From positions 1 to 17,123 of the forward strand of contig QHQU01000167.1 in NCBI GenBank assembly GCA_003219925.1: DNA of 17,123 bases, read 5' to 3'. The stretch is from Verrucomicrobiota bacterium (GTDB taxonomy: Bacteria; Verrucomicrobiota; Verrucomicrobiia; Chthoniobacterales; UBA10450). Shown here in pieces: positions 1 to 7,943 of the stretch. The notes below the pieces were generated by a model that saw only the letters and a program-made list of their open reading frames with translations, did no database searches and was not told where the DNA came from. Positions within the stretch are counted from its first letter, which is position 1; the number at the start of each line of letters is the position of its first letter. The position numbers were made by a program, and so were the translations under genes.

Positions 1-1051
1 GGGCCTCCGAAGTTTCCGGAACAATCGTCAGGTCGACGTAGCCGCCGCTGCCATAGGCGTCGGCCAGGGCCTTGGCGTCATCTTTGATCGCCTTTGCCGA
101 ATAAACCGAGCCCTCCTTCATCTTCACCACCGCGCGTAACTTTTGCTCGGTCGTCGCCTTGTAGCCGACGAAAGTTAATTTGCCGACGTGGTATTGCGGG
201 CCTTCATCAATTGCGATGACGATTTGCAAGGCGCCACTGCTCGTTCGCTGTTTGGTAACATCGCGCACCGCCACGTCGATGTAGCCATGATTTTGGTAAA
301 ACTCGCGGACCTTCTGGAGATCGTCCTGCAGCTGCGTTTCATCCAGCCGGCCCGATTTATCGACGAAAGAAAAAAGCGTTTTTTGTCTCGTCTTCATCTG
401 CTTGCGCAACACCCGGTCGGAAAAATGTGTGTTGCCCTCAAAGCGCACCGTGCTGACCGAGCCTTTTATCCCTTCATTAACCGTGTAAACCGCGCGGGAA
501 GTGCCGCGGATGGCATCAATCGCTTCGACGCGAAATGTCACCTCGACATCGTTGAAACCGTGCGCCTGATACGTTTCCATGATCTTTTCCCGGCCCTTCT
601 CCAAATCTTCTTCTCGCAGCGGGGTGTTTAATTTCACTCCGAGATTCTTGCGCAGCTTTTTCGGGCTGATCCGCGTCGCGCCATCGATTTGAATTTCATT
701 CAGCATCGTGCGCGTCTGCACCGCCACGATTACTTTCACCCCATCGCTTTCCGGTTGACCGAAAATGCGCACGTTCTGGACCTGCCCGGTATTATAAAGG
801 GCGCGGATGTCGGTCTCGGCCACAGTATCCGAGTAGGGCAATCCGACCTTCGTTCGCATCTGAGCCAGTATCCGCTCGCGGCTGATCGTGGCCGGTCCAG
901 TGTACTGGACATCAATCGACCGAACGATCGGCGGAGCCTGACGCGCGACATCCGGCGGCGATTGCGCCCTCGCCATCAATGCGATTGTGGCCACGAAAAA
1001 GACGGAAAAGGAAATCCGTCCCCAACGGCGGCGTAGCGAGTTATAAAACAT
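1..1051 (-). CDS. bamA: Outer membrane protein assembly factor BamA, N-terminal POTRA part (cut by window edge)
   Basis: I translated this directly; it has no stop because the gene leaves the window at base 1. About 350 residues are visible. They begin MFYNSLRRRWGR, with a hydrophobic signal segment (SFSVFFVATIALMARAQ, about residues 15-30). Four POTRA-like repeats follow, starting near VRSIDVQYTG (43), LNEIQIDGATRIS (118), VSTVRFEGNTHFS (199) and VGKLTFVGY (295). Each has the family's beta-alpha-alpha-beta pattern and the typical phrases YQAHGFNDVEV and YQNHGYIDVAV. The missing C-terminal part should be the 16-strand barrel. BamA inserts beta-barrel proteins into the outer membrane, so the host has two membranes. 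The start is the ATG at 1051-1049, just before the signal peptide; no clear Shine-Dalgarno is visible. mqnC lies 103 bp upstream on the same strand. Confidence 0.92.
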   Translation of the reverse strand, partial: MFYNSLRRRWGRISFSVFFVATIALMARAQSPPDVARQAPPIVRSIDVQYTGPATISRERILAQMRTKVGLPYSDTVAETDIRALYNTGQVQNVRIFGQPESDGVKVIVAVQTRTMLNEIQIDGATRISPKKLRKNLGVKLNTPLREEDLEKGREKIMETYQAHGFNDVEVTFRVEAIDAIRGTSRAVYTVNEGIKGSVSTVRFEGNTHFSDRVLRKQMKTRQKTLFSFVDKSGRLDETQLQDDLQKVREFYQNHGYIDVAVRDVTKQRTSSGALQIVIAIDEGPQYHVGKLTFVGYKATTEQKLRAVVKMKEGSVYSAKAIKDDAKALADAYGSGGYVDLTIVPETSEA

Positions 1052-1154
1052 TTCGGGAGATCGTCGGGCCGCGGTAGGGGAGCGCGGGTATTACTTCAAC
1101 AGAGAGGCGATTATCGTCAAGCGGCAATTCGTTGCAAGCGCCACAACGCCTGGT

Positions 1155-2246
1155 CTAGTTGAGTAATTCATACCAATTGTTGCGCCGCCGCGGCTCGTAC
1201 CCGGCTTCGCGAATGAGTGATTCGATTTGCCTCGCATCCAGGTGAAATGTCGTCCCCGCGCTGCTGACCACATTTTCTTCCATCATCACGCTCCCGAAAT
1301 CGTTGGCCCCAAATTTCAGCGCCACCTGCCCAATCCCCGGTCCCTGCGTCACCCACGAGCTTTGAATGTTTTCGATATTGTCCAAAAAAATCCGGGCCAG
1401 CGCCTGCGTCCGCAAATATTCCGCCACGCTCGTCTTCTGCTTCACTTTCAACACCGTGTTCTCCGGCTGAAAGGTCCAGCATATGAAGGCGGTAAACCCG
1501 CCGCTCGCCTCCTGCTGATCGCGAATGCGCTGCAAATGTTCGATCCGTTCCGCAATCGTTTCGACGTGACCAAACATCATCGTCGCGCTCGATTTCAATC
1601 CCAATTCATGCGCAACCTGCATCACTTCGAGCCACTCATCGCTCTTGATTTTGAGCGGCGAAATCTTCTGGCGCACGCGGTCGACCAGAATTTCACCGCC
1701 GCCGCCCGGGATCGAGCCGAGGCCGGCTTCTTTGAATTTCGCGATCACTTCACGCAGCGGCATTCCAAAAACTTCCGCGAAATGCTGGAACTCTGGTGGA
1801 CTAAATCCGTGAATGTTGATGTGCGGATATTTCTCGCGGATGTGCCGCAGCAAGTTGATGTACCATTCAAAGCCGAGCTTCGGATGATGTCCGCCTTGCA
1901 TCAGGATTTGAACACCGCCGACGGCGGAAAGTTCGTCCAGCTTTTGATCGAGCTGTTCTAATGAGATGACGTAATGATCGTCATCTTTCTCGGTGCGATA
2001 AAACGCGCAGAACTTGCAATAAACGTTGCAGACGTTGGTGTAATTGATGTTGCGATCAACGATGTAAGTCACGATTTCATTTCCGTCGCCGTTGTAGGAC
2101 GAACGCTTCGCCTGTCGTCGCCGTTGATCGGCCAGCGCGCCAAGCTCCTCCAGCGGCCATTCATATAATAAGAGTGCCTCTTCCGCCGTGATCCGTTCGC
2201 CGGCGAGGATTTTTTCGGTCAGGGCATCGTTATTAATCGAAACCAT
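1155..2246 (-). CDS. mqnC: Cyclic dehypoxanthinyl futalosine synthase MqnC (radical SAM, menaquinone synthesis)
   Basis: This 363-residue protein is a radical SAM enzyme. The cluster-binding motif CNVYCKFC (Cys73, Cys77, Cys80) follows the phrase VTYIVDRNINYTN, which is typical of MqnC. Other family signatures are QGGHHP (near 117), HGFSPPEFQHFAE and SIPGGGGEIL. Length is normal for the family (about 350-370). MqnC cyclises dehypoxanthine futalosine in the futalosine route to menaquinone, in the cytoplasm. The related MqnE/CofH/CofG families share the fold, but the N-terminal phrase and the C-terminal FGANDFGSVMMEENVVSSAG fit MqnC best. Other mqn genes are not in the window. The start is the ATG at 2246. 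The divergent alcohol dehydrogenase begins 148 bp away, and a family B repeat lies in the gap. Confidence 0.93.
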   Translation of the reverse strand: MVSINNDALTEKILAGERITAEEALLLYEWPLEELGALADQRRRQAKRSSYNGDGNEIVTYIVDRNINYTNVCNVYCKFCAFYRTEKDDDHYVISLEQLDQKLDELSAVGGVQILMQGGHHPKLGFEWYINLLRHIREKYPHINIHGFSPPEFQHFAEVFGMPLREVIAKFKEAGLGSIPGGGGEILVDRVRQKISPLKIKSDEWLEVMQVAHELGLKSSATMMFGHVETIAERIEHLQRIRDQQEASGGFTAFICWTFQPENTVLKVKQKTSVAEYLRTQALARIFLDNIENIQSSWVTQGPGIGQVALKFGANDFGSVMMEENVVSSAGTTFHLDARQIESLIREAGYEPRRRNNWYELLN

Positions 2247-2312
2247 CGCCCAACTTTACACCAGCGATTTCATTTCCGCGCAAGCTTTCCGTCGGTTAAA
2301 GCTCCGCGTTTG

Positions 2313-2343
2313 CTGTAGCAGCGGTCTATCACCGCCGAGTCCG
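2313..2343 (+). repeat. Family B palindromic repeat, copy 1
   Basis: The sequence begins CTGTAGCAGCGGTCTATC and ends ACCGCCGAGTCC, forming a GCGGT/ACCGC hairpin. Related copies are at 10504-10529 and, inverted, at 16038-16066. It lies between the divergent mqnC and alcohol dehydrogenase genes. Confidence 0.7.
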
Positions 2344-2394
2344 GATCGCGAATAAACTCCTGCGTTCCTGCTCTTCCTGGACATAATTCCGCTC

Positions 2395-3384
2395 ATGCGT
2401 GCGATGGTTTTGGATGCGCCGAAGAAATTGCTGCAATTGCGCGATATTGCCAAGCCGCGACCGAACGCCGGACAATTGCTGGTTCGCGTTTCCGCCTGCG
2501 CCGTTTGCCGGACTGATCTCCATATCGTCGATGGCGAATTGCCCGAACCAAAATTGCCGCTAATTCCCGGCCACGAAATTGTTGGCCGGGTCGAGAAGAT
2601 TGGCCGCGCGGTGAAAACATTTCGCGCGGGCGATCGCGTCGGCATTCCTTGGTTGGGTTGGACTTGCGGCCGATGCAAATTTTGCCGGTCCGGTCGGGAG
2701 AATCTTTGCGATCGTGCGAGATTCACCGGCTACAATATCGACGGGGGTTACGCGGAATTCGCCGTTGCCGACACCCGCTTTTGTTTTCATCTTCCCAAGC
2801 AATTCGACAATGTCGCGGCCGCGCCGTTGTTGTGTGCGGGCTTGATTGGGTTTCGCGCTTTGCGCAAATGTGGCGATCCCAAACGGCTCGGCCTTTACGG
2901 ATTTGGCGCCGCCGCCCATATCATCGCGCAGGTCGCAGTTTTTGAAGGACGTGAAGTTTTCGCCTTCACCCGCGCCGGCGATTTCGAGACCCAGAAATTT
3001 GCGCAACGTCTCGGTGCTACCTGGGCTGGCGGATCTGACGAGGCGCCGCCCGAAAAATTGGATGCCGCCATCATCTTCGCGCCTGTCGGCGCACTCATGC
3101 CGATCGCATTGCGTCATCTCGATAAAGGCGGTGTCGTAGTTTCCGCTGGAATTCACATGAGCGACATCCCGAGCTTCCCATATCACGATCTGTGGGGTGA
3201 ACGGGCAATTTGTTCGGTCGCAAATCTGACCCGACGTGATGGCGCGGAGTTTTTGAAAATTGCGCCGCGTGTCCCAATACGGACTGAAACAGAAACATTT
3301 CCGCTGGCAGAGGCAAACGAAGCTCTGACGCGATTGCGCGCCGGCCGGCTCACCGGGGCGGCCGTTTTGGTGATGGATACCTGA
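2395..3384 (+). CDS. Zinc-dependent alcohol dehydrogenase family protein
   Basis: This 329-residue medium-chain dehydrogenase has all the zinc ligands expected. Catalytic zinc: Cys38 (CRTD), His60-Glu61 (PGHE) and Cys147 (LLCAGLIG). Structural zinc: Cys91, Cys94, Cys97 and Cys105 in CGRCKFCRSGRENLC. The nucleotide-binding loop is GLYGFGAAAH (166-175). It should oxidise an alcohol or reduce an aldehyde with NAD(P) in the cytoplasm; the substrate cannot be read from sequence. The LLCAGLIGFRAL segment places it in the AdhA/YjgB-like group of short zinc ADHs. The D-amino-acid-oxidase-like gene begins 4 bases after the stop, so the two are very probably co-transcribed. The ATG at 2395 starts exactly at the conserved N-terminal strand (MRAMVLDAP). 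No strong Shine-Dalgarno is visible. Confidence 0.92.
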   Translation: MRAMVLDAPKKLLQLRDIAKPRPNAGQLLVRVSACAVCRTDLHIVDGELPEPKLPLIPGHEIVGRVEKIGRAVKTFRAGDRVGIPWLGWTCGRCKFCRSGRENLCDRARFTGYNIDGGYAEFAVADTRFCFHLPKQFDNVAAAPLLCAGLIGFRALRKCGDPKRLGLYGFGAAAHIIAQVAVFEGREVFAFTRAGDFETQKFAQRLGATWAGGSDEAPPEKLDAAIIFAPVGALMPIALRHLDKGGVVVSAGIHMSDIPSFPYHDLWGERAICSVANLTRRDGAEFLKIAPRVPIRTETETFPLAEANEALTRLRAGRLTGAAVLVMDT

Positions 3385-3388
3385 TCGC

Positions 3389-4366
3389 ATGCGAAATCGT
3401 GCAGCCGTCATCGGTGCCGGTGTTTCCGGGCTGACCTGCGGCGTTGTTTTCGCGGAACGCAGATGGGACGTGACAATTTTCGCGGACGAAACCGGCCAAA
3501 AAACAACGTCGGGCGCGGCCGCGGCAGTTTGGTTTCCGTATGACGCCGAGCCGGCCGACAAAGTCATTCCCTGGTCGCTAATCACTTATGAACGACTGCG
3601 CGAGCTCGCGCGCGATTCGCGAAGCGGCGTCTCGCTGCTCGAAATCTGGCAATTCACCCGCGTCGGCCAGATCCCAATTCCCGATTGGGCTAAAAATCTG
3701 GGAGCCCGTCCCATTTCTGTCATCCCGAGCGAAGTCGAGGGATCTCTAAGAATTCCCGCTTTGCCCTCCATTTTTTCCCACGGCTACGCCCTCAACGTCC
3801 CCCTGATCGACACCACGATCTACCTCGATTACCTGGCCAACCGGTTCCACAACGCCGGCGGCACAATTGAGTCGGCTCATATTAATAAGGTGGAGGAAAT
3901 TCCGCGCGATTTTGATGTGATCGTCAATTGCGCCGGCATCGGCGCACGCGAACTGGCTCGCGATTCGGAATTGGAACCCCACCGCGGTCAGGTCGTGATT
4001 GTGCCGAAGCTCGATCTGGCGCAGGCGATTGTCTGCGACGATGCCCCATTGATGTACGCCATTCCGCGCGCGCACGATTGCGTTTTCGGCGGCACCAATT
4101 CGATCAGCGAAAATCGCGCGCCCTCGGCCGCCGATACAACCGCGATTGTTTCCGAGTGCAGCCGCATTCTCGGCATCGAAGCGCCGCCCGTGATCGTCGT
4201 GAAGGTCGGGTTGCGTCCGTTTCGAAAATCCGGGGTACGCCTTGAGCGCGAAAGATTGTCCGACGGCCGCACCCTCATTCACAATTACGGACACGGCGGC
4301 GCCGGCTTCACTCTCTCGTGGGCCTGCGCCGAGGAAGTCTGGGCGATTGTTTCACGCACAGGTTGA
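3389..4366 (+). CDS. D-amino-acid oxidase-like FAD-dependent oxidoreductase carrying an in-frame repeat
   Basis: This 325-residue flavoprotein has the FAD-binding GAGVSG at residues 9-14. The D-amino-acid oxidase signature HNYGHGGAGFT is at 298-308. The segment GLRPFRKSGVRLE (274-286) contains the arginines expected to hold the substrate carboxylate. Members deaminate D-amino acids oxidatively, giving a 2-oxo acid, ammonia and hydrogen peroxide. No export signal is seen. Residues 111-120 (VIPSEVEGSL) are encoded by a half copy of the family A repeat (3719-3745), so a loop of this protein comes from a dispersed DNA element. The gene starts 4 bases after the alcohol dehydrogenase stop, which suggests an operon. 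Glycine oxidase and related DAO-family deaminases are alternatives; the C-terminal signature favours the D-amino-acid oxidase subgroup. Confidence 0.88.
   Translation: MRNRAAVIGAGVSGLTCGVVFAERRWDVTIFADETGQKTTSGAAAAVWFPYDAEPADKVIPWSLITYERLRELARDSRSGVSLLEIWQFTRVGQIPIPDWAKNLGARPISVIPSEVEGSLRIPALPSIFSHGYALNVPLIDTTIYLDYLANRFHNAGGTIESAHINKVEEIPRDFDVIVNCAGIGARELARDSELEPHRGQVVIVPKLDLAQAIVCDDAPLMYAIPRAHDCVFGGTNSISENRAPSAADTTAIVSECSRILGIEAPPVIVVKVGLRPFRKSGVRLERERLSDGRTLIHNYGHGGAGFTLSWACAEEVWAIVSRTG
3719..3745 (+). repeat. Family A palindromic repeat, half copy inside the oxidase gene
   Basis: GTCATCCCGAGCGAAGTCGA followed by GGGATC matches the left arm of the full elements at 15063-15158 and 15945-16030. 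The right arm is absent or unrecognisable. The reading frame passes through as VIPSEVEGS without a stop. Confidence 0.8.
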
Positions 4367-4394
4367 GGACATCCCAGTTTCCGTACCGCGAAAC

Positions 4395-4658
4395 TTATTT
4401 CGGGAAATCTGGCCAAACACGAACCACGATCCGCGCACATCGTTCGAGAGCCGACCGCAACGAAGGAGAAACTACTGGTTGAGTTCGCTCAAAGTCACAG
4501 ATAGCTGCGCCAAGCTCGCCGACAAGTTCCGAACCGGTCGTCCATGCGACGTCATTCAATATGGAATCGATCCTTCCGGCTACCTCGTCGAAGTGCTCGC
4601 GCCGTAACTCCTGAATCAGCTCTCGAAAACAATCGTAATCATCGGAGCCTGAAGGCAT
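4395..4658 (-). CDS. Small hypothetical protein, partner of the HExxH gene
   Basis: This 87-residue acidic soluble protein starts MPSGSDDYDCFRELIQEL and contains the segment AWTTGSELVGELGAAI; it ends IVVRVWPDFPK. It has no signal peptide or membrane segment and looks mostly alpha-helical. I do not recognise a named family. The composition and the WTTGSELxGELG pattern look like a real conserved protein rather than a chance frame. The start ATG (4658-4656) lies 15 bases downstream of the stop of the HExxH protein gene, so the two are probably translated from one transcript. The opposite-strand oxidase gene ends only 28 bases beyond this stop, a convergent arrangement. Confidence 0.6.
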   Translation of the reverse strand: MPSGSDDYDCFRELIQELRREHFDEVAGRIDSILNDVAWTTGSELVGELGAAICDFERTQPVVSPSLRSALERCARIVVRVWPDFPK

Positions 4659-4673
4659 AGGGTCGATCGCCCC

Positions 4674-5159
4674 TCAGGCCTGTTGTTGTGAACCACATAT
4701 CAGCGCTGTGAGTTCAATCACCTCTTGCTCCATCGGAGCTTCAGGGTAGCCGATAGTAAGACACTCAAAAAGATAACGCCGAAGAAAAGGCTCGAACCCG
4801 CCAAGGCGTTCATACTGCGCGGTGTGACCCAGTTCGTGGATAACCATCGTTCGGTCGGATTTGCAGTCGGAACGGATAAAGATTCCATAGCGCAGGGTCA
4901 GACCGCGGGTGAGCGGCGAAAGAAATTGCGTTTTTTCAACCGCAGCGCTTAGCGCCGGATCGTCGGGGATGGGAATCTCGGGCACGTAGAGCAAGCGGAC
5001 CCTTTCAGGGTCGGCGACACCCACAAGACGGGCATCGCCAAGCATCGTGTCCGACAGTGCTTCGCCTGTTGCGAGGATGCGCTGTTCCTGCGCAGCTGCC
5101 CACTCACAGGCAAGCGGCAGAAGCATTTCGAATTGTTCGGGCGTGATTGTGGAATTCAC
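4674..5159 (-). CDS. Putative zinc metallopeptidase-like protein with HELGH motif
   Basis: This 161-residue protein has the zincin motif HELGH at 108-112 (VIHELGHTAQYERLGG). A downstream acidic stretch, EQEVIEL at 144-150, could supply the third zinc ligand. The HELxHxxQYxRLG pattern recurs in small, poorly characterised bacterial metalloprotein families; I cannot name one with confidence. No signal peptide is visible, so it is probably cytoplasmic. The start is a GTG (5159-5157) giving MNSTITPEQF; an internal ATG at residue 12 is an alternative. The GNAT acetyltransferase stop lies 30 bases upstream and the small unknown protein follows 15 bases downstream. Protease activity is inferred from the motif only. 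Confidence 0.75.
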   Translation of the reverse strand: MNSTITPEQFEMLLPLACEWAAAQEQRILATGEALSDTMLGDARLVGVADPERVRLLYVPEIPIPDDPALSAAVEKTQFLSPLTRGLTLRYGIFIRSDCKSDRTMVIHELGHTAQYERLGGFEPFLRRYLFECLTIGYPEAPMEQEVIELTALICGSQQQA

Positions 5160-5189
5160 GACGTCAGACTGGTGTCGGCGCGAACCGAG

Positions 5190-5630
5190 TTAGAAGCTTG
5201 CGACACCTTCACGGCGCATGATGAGATAATCGTTCCCATCGCCGCGGTCTCGATACTTCTCCAGCCGCAGCCGGAGAAAGGTGGGTGCCTTCGCGGGTTC
5301 CATCACGTGGAATCCGATTCCGCCATAGAAACCGACGAGATGCGCATACGGGATGCAGAAGCAGCCTTTGCCATCCAGCTCTTGGGCGACAGTCGCCAGG
5401 AGTCTTTTCCCGATTCCCTGGCGTTGAAAGCGCGGGTCAACCTGCATTCCGCGCAGCACAACCAAACTCTCTTCTGTCGTCAGGCGAACGATGCCGATCA
5501 GCTCACCGTCATGTTCGGCGAGCAGCAGTGCATCCTCCGGCCGAATCCCGCCGCCGTAGCGCCGCCCGGCATAGAATTTTAGCACTCGCGAAATGTCCTC
5601 GGCGATCGCACGTCGAACTTCTATCAACAT
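5190..5630 (-). CDS. GNAT family N-acetyltransferase
   Basis: This 146-residue protein has the acetyl-CoA-binding motif A, VLRGMQVDPRFQRQGIGKRL. QRQGIG is the Q/RxxGxG/A pyrophosphate loop. YAHLVGFYGGIGFHV is the typical final GNAT segment (FYxxxGF). GNAT enzymes move an acetyl group from acetyl-CoA to an amine; the acceptor cannot be read from sequence. I chose the ATG at 5630 (MLIEVRRAIAED), which sits at the usual GNAT N-terminus. The frame is open to 5720, but the extra 30 residues look non-coding and would overlap the neighbouring upstream gene, which ends at 5680. It is on the same strand as the HExxH gene, 30 bases before it. Confidence 0.88.
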   Translation of the reverse strand: MLIEVRRAIAEDISRVLKFYAGRRYGGGIRPEDALLLAEHDGELIGIVRLTTEESLVVLRGMQVDPRFQRQGIGKRLLATVAQELDGKGCFCIPYAHLVGFYGGIGFHVMEPAKAPTFLRLRLEKYRDRGDGNDYLIMRREGVASF

Positions 5631-5679
5631 AACTGTACCGACGAATGGGCCTAACGAGACACAAAATGTGACCACCCCG

Positions 5680-6168
5680 TCACTTCGCTGGATTCTCAGA
5701 CTCTGGCATGGACATCCCACCTATGATGCGCCAGTCCTTTCCGCTGCGAAGCCATGCATGTGTGATACGGAAAGTATGCGGCGCTCCGCTGCCCTCCTTG
5801 TCCACCCATCTAAACGTTACCCAGTAGCAGGCGAAAGCGACGTCCCCGGTAATTTGAATCGCAGCAGTCTTAAACTCAACGGTCTTGAACGCCAATCCTT
5901 TCGCGGTCTGGGATGTAATCCAATCGGTAATGTGATCTTTACGGACAGGGGCGGAACTAACCGATGGCCAACCTAAGAAATCCTTGTGCCACAAGTCTGA
6001 ATAAGCAGCCAAGTCATTGTCCTCGACGTAGCGCCAATAGGCGCGCTCCAGGCCCCAGAGTGTTTGCTCGTCACCTGATGCTTGTGACGGGCTTGTCGCT
6101 TGGGACGAAAAGGTGTGTTCTGCACTGGCGAGCGAACAAGCGCAAAATAAGAGAACGCGGAGGCGCAT
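5680..6168 (-). CDS. Exported NTF2/SnoaL-like protein (DUF4440 type)
   Basis: This 162-residue protein begins with a short signal peptide (MRLRVLLFCACSLASAEHTF). An alpha+beta cone domain follows. The phrases LWGLERAYWRYVEDNDLAAYSDLWHKDFLGW, TGDVAFACYWVTFRW and HAWLRSGKDWRIIGGMS match the DUF4440/SnoaL pattern, ending in the final W-x-I-xGG strand. Members serve as small-molecule enzymes or binding proteins; no function can be assigned here. The start at 6168 is preferred over the upstream ATG at 6228 because it puts the signal peptide at the very N-terminus. Nothing else is visible in the 118 bases upstream of it. Confidence 0.8.
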   Translation of the reverse strand: MRLRVLLFCACSLASAEHTFSSQATSPSQASGDEQTLWGLERAYWRYVEDNDLAAYSDLWHKDFLGWPSVSSAPVRKDHITDWITSQTAKGLAFKTVEFKTAAIQITGDVAFACYWVTFRWVDKEGSGAPHTFRITHAWLRSGKDWRIIGGMSMPESENPAK

Positions 6169-6286
6169 AAATCTAACGAGATATAGGTGAATGTTCGCGA
6201 TAAGGCCGACCATTTTTTCGTATAACATCGCGAGGCGCGCGAGCCATTATGCCGCACGGGGTGCCGCCGCTCCGATCTGATCGACC

Positions 6287-6691
6287 TTACGTTAGCGCGA
6301 TGGCTTGGAAGGAGCTAACGACGTCGTCGGGGCCGGCTGCGGTGAAGAAGCTCTCGTAAAAGCCGGGGCCCAGATCCCAGTAATCGCCCTTGTAATATTC
6401 GTCGCGATAAAAACGCCAGACGCCGCTGACGACAATAACGCAACTGATACGGTCGTTCCAGAAATCGCCCAGATAATGGAAGCTGAGATTGGTGCGGGCA
6501 TAGGCGCCTTTGAAGCCGGTGTGATCGTAAACGATGATCTCAGGCAGCCGCAAATTTCCTTCGAGCGGTTTGCCGTGCGCGTCTTTGGGCGAGGCGGCGC
6601 AGGCGTGATAACTCAACGGCCCCACCTTCCATTTGGTATCGATGACGCAGCCGTTGTCGGGTGAAAGTTCGGTCTTGGATACTTGTTTCAT
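6287..6691 (-). CDS. Beta/gamma-crystallin-like protein
   Basis: This is a 134-residue protein from the ATG at 6691 (MKQVSKTELS). The part from IIVYDHTGFKGAYARTN to ISCVIVVSG, followed by WRFYRDEYYKGDYWDLGPG, gives two Greek-key-like motifs with the Y/F/W-x-G pattern of microbial beta/gamma-crystallins. NDRISC resembles the calcium-binding N/D-N/D-x-x-S/T-S motif, with Cys in the last place. Such domains usually bind calcium and are found in stress-related or surface proteins. No signal peptide is present from this start. The frame is open further upstream to 6865, but that stretch crosses the heptanucleotide tract and overlaps glpX, so it is not used. Confidence 0.72.
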   Translation of the reverse strand: MKQVSKTELSPDNGCVIDTKWKVGPLSYHACAASPKDAHGKPLEGNLRLPEIIVYDHTGFKGAYARTNLSFHYLGDFWNDRISCVIVVSGVWRFYRDEYYKGDYWDLGPGFYESFFTAAGPDDVVSSFQAIALT

Positions 6692-6719
6692 AAGCGACAG
6701 ATTTCTCTCAATTTCAACA

Positions 6720-6760
6720 AAGGAGGGAGCAAAGAGCAAGGAGCAAAGAGGAGGGAGAGA
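6720..6760. repeat. Heptanucleotide tandem repeat, GAGCAAR type
   Basis: Units of seven bases follow each other: AAGGAGG, GAGCAAA, GAGCAAG, GAGCAAA, GAGGAGG, GAGA. The tract is almost purely purine on the plus strand. It fills part of the gap between glpX and the crystallin-like gene. Confidence 0.8.
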
Positions 6761-6797
6761 CCGAAGTCGTGAATCGGATCGGAAACAGGCATGCGCA

Positions 6798-7862
6798 TCA
6801 GATACGGGCTTCGCGGTTGGTGGTGCGGAGGCGGATGGTTTTTTGCGAAAGATCGTGGCTGGCACGGATGAAACGGACGGTCCGGCTTTTTGCGCGCATC
6901 AAAATCGAATGGGTGATGGCGGTCGCGCCCTGGGACCGGACGCCACGCAAAAGCGCGCTATCGCTGATGCCGGTGGCACAAAAAACAATGTTCTTTCCAT
7001 TGGCCAGATCGTCGGCAGAATAAATTCGATCGAGTTCTTTTTCGTAACCCTCTTCGACCAATTTTTTTCGTTCTTTCTCATCGCGCGGCCACATTTTGCA
7101 TTGCATGTCGCCGCCGAGACATTTGATTCCCGCCGCCGCCAGCACCGCTTCGGGCGAGCCGCCGATTCCCATGTAAAGATCGACCCCGCTGTCGGGAATG
7201 GCGGGCGCCATTGCCGCCGCGATGTCGCCGTCCCCGATCATGCGAAGGGACGCGCCCGCGCCGCGGATTTCGTCGACCATTTCCTTGTGCCGCGGGCGGT
7301 CGAGCATCATGACGACGATGTCCTGCACACGTTTGTCCACCGCGCGCGCCACGATGGCCAGTGTTTCGGGAATGGGCGCCTCCAGTTTCAAATTATCGCC
7401 CCGGCGTTGCATGTATTGGATCACGCGCGGGCCATAGGAAAGTTTCGTCATGTAAAATGATGGCACATCGCGGAGCGCGACTTTGACGCCTTCTTCCGGA
7501 CTCGCCGCCGCGATGCAACTGATCGAATTGGGCGCGCCTTTGGAGATGTTGGTCGTGCCGTCGATCGGATCAATTGCGATATCGAACTGCGGGGTTCCCG
7601 GTAGCCAGGTGCCGAGCTGTTCGCCTTTGAAAATTCCGGGCGCGTTATCCTTAATTCCTTCGCCGATGACGACTTCGCCGCAGATGTTCATGAGATCGAA
7701 CATGCCGCGAATGGCGTCGCTGGCGGCGGCATCAGCCGCCTCCTTGTCGCCGCGGCCAAGCCATTTCAGGGAATTGAGCGCGGCGGCTTCAGTCGCGCGC
7801 AGGAAATCCATCTCGATAATGCGCTCGATGTCGTGATAATTCTGCTTCGGCAGGCGCGGCAT
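6798..7862 (-). CDS. glpX: Fructose-1,6-bisphosphatase class II
   Basis: This 354-residue enzyme has the GlpX motifs GEVVIGEGIKDNAPG (near residue 62) and IDPIDGTTN (97-105), the metal-binding aspartate cluster of the lithium-sensitive phosphatase fold. GDGDIAAAM and MGIGGSPEAVLAA are also typical. It hydrolyses fructose 1,6-bisphosphate to fructose 6-phosphate in gluconeogenesis; some homologues also act on sedoheptulose 1,7-bisphosphate. Length is slightly above the common 320-340. The residues after the usual ISDSALLRGV...THS segment continue about 30 more (KSRTVRFIRASHDL). I use the ATG at 7862; a TTG three codons upstream is possible, and no clear ribosome binding site separates them. 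Both flanking gaps contain heptanucleotide repeats. Confidence 0.93.
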   Translation of the reverse strand: MPRLPKQNYHDIERIIEMDFLRATEAAALNSLKWLGRGDKEAADAAASDAIRGMFDLMNICGEVVIGEGIKDNAPGIFKGEQLGTWLPGTPQFDIAIDPIDGTTNISKGAPNSISCIAAASPEEGVKVALRDVPSFYMTKLSYGPRVIQYMQRRGDNLKLEAPIPETLAIVARAVDKRVQDIVVMMLDRPRHKEMVDEIRGAGASLRMIGDGDIAAAMAPAIPDSGVDLYMGIGGSPEAVLAAAGIKCLGGDMQCKMWPRDEKERKKLVEEGYEKELDRIYSADDLANGKNIVFCATGISDSALLRGVRSQGATAITHSILMRAKSRTVRFIRASHDLSQKTIRLRTTNREARI

Positions 7863-7943
7863 GAGGAGCAACTACTTTGCGCATGCATGGGGCGGCTGAC
7901 AAGTAGAAGGCCTTGCGGGCAGCACACGCGCCGCCAAGAAAGG

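Noticed and set aside
188..1036. Open frames on the plus strand at 188-631 and 689-1036
   Set aside because: They are antisense to the clear BamA POTRA coding sequence and show no domain or start signal.
4366..4400. Possible bidirectional terminator between the convergent genes
   Set aside because: Only a five-base CGAAA/TTTCG stem is present, with no T-tract; too weak to call.
5631..5720. 30-residue N-terminal extension of the GNAT protein
   Set aside because: The GNAT domain starts at the internal ATG at 5630, and the extension overlaps the neighbouring gene.
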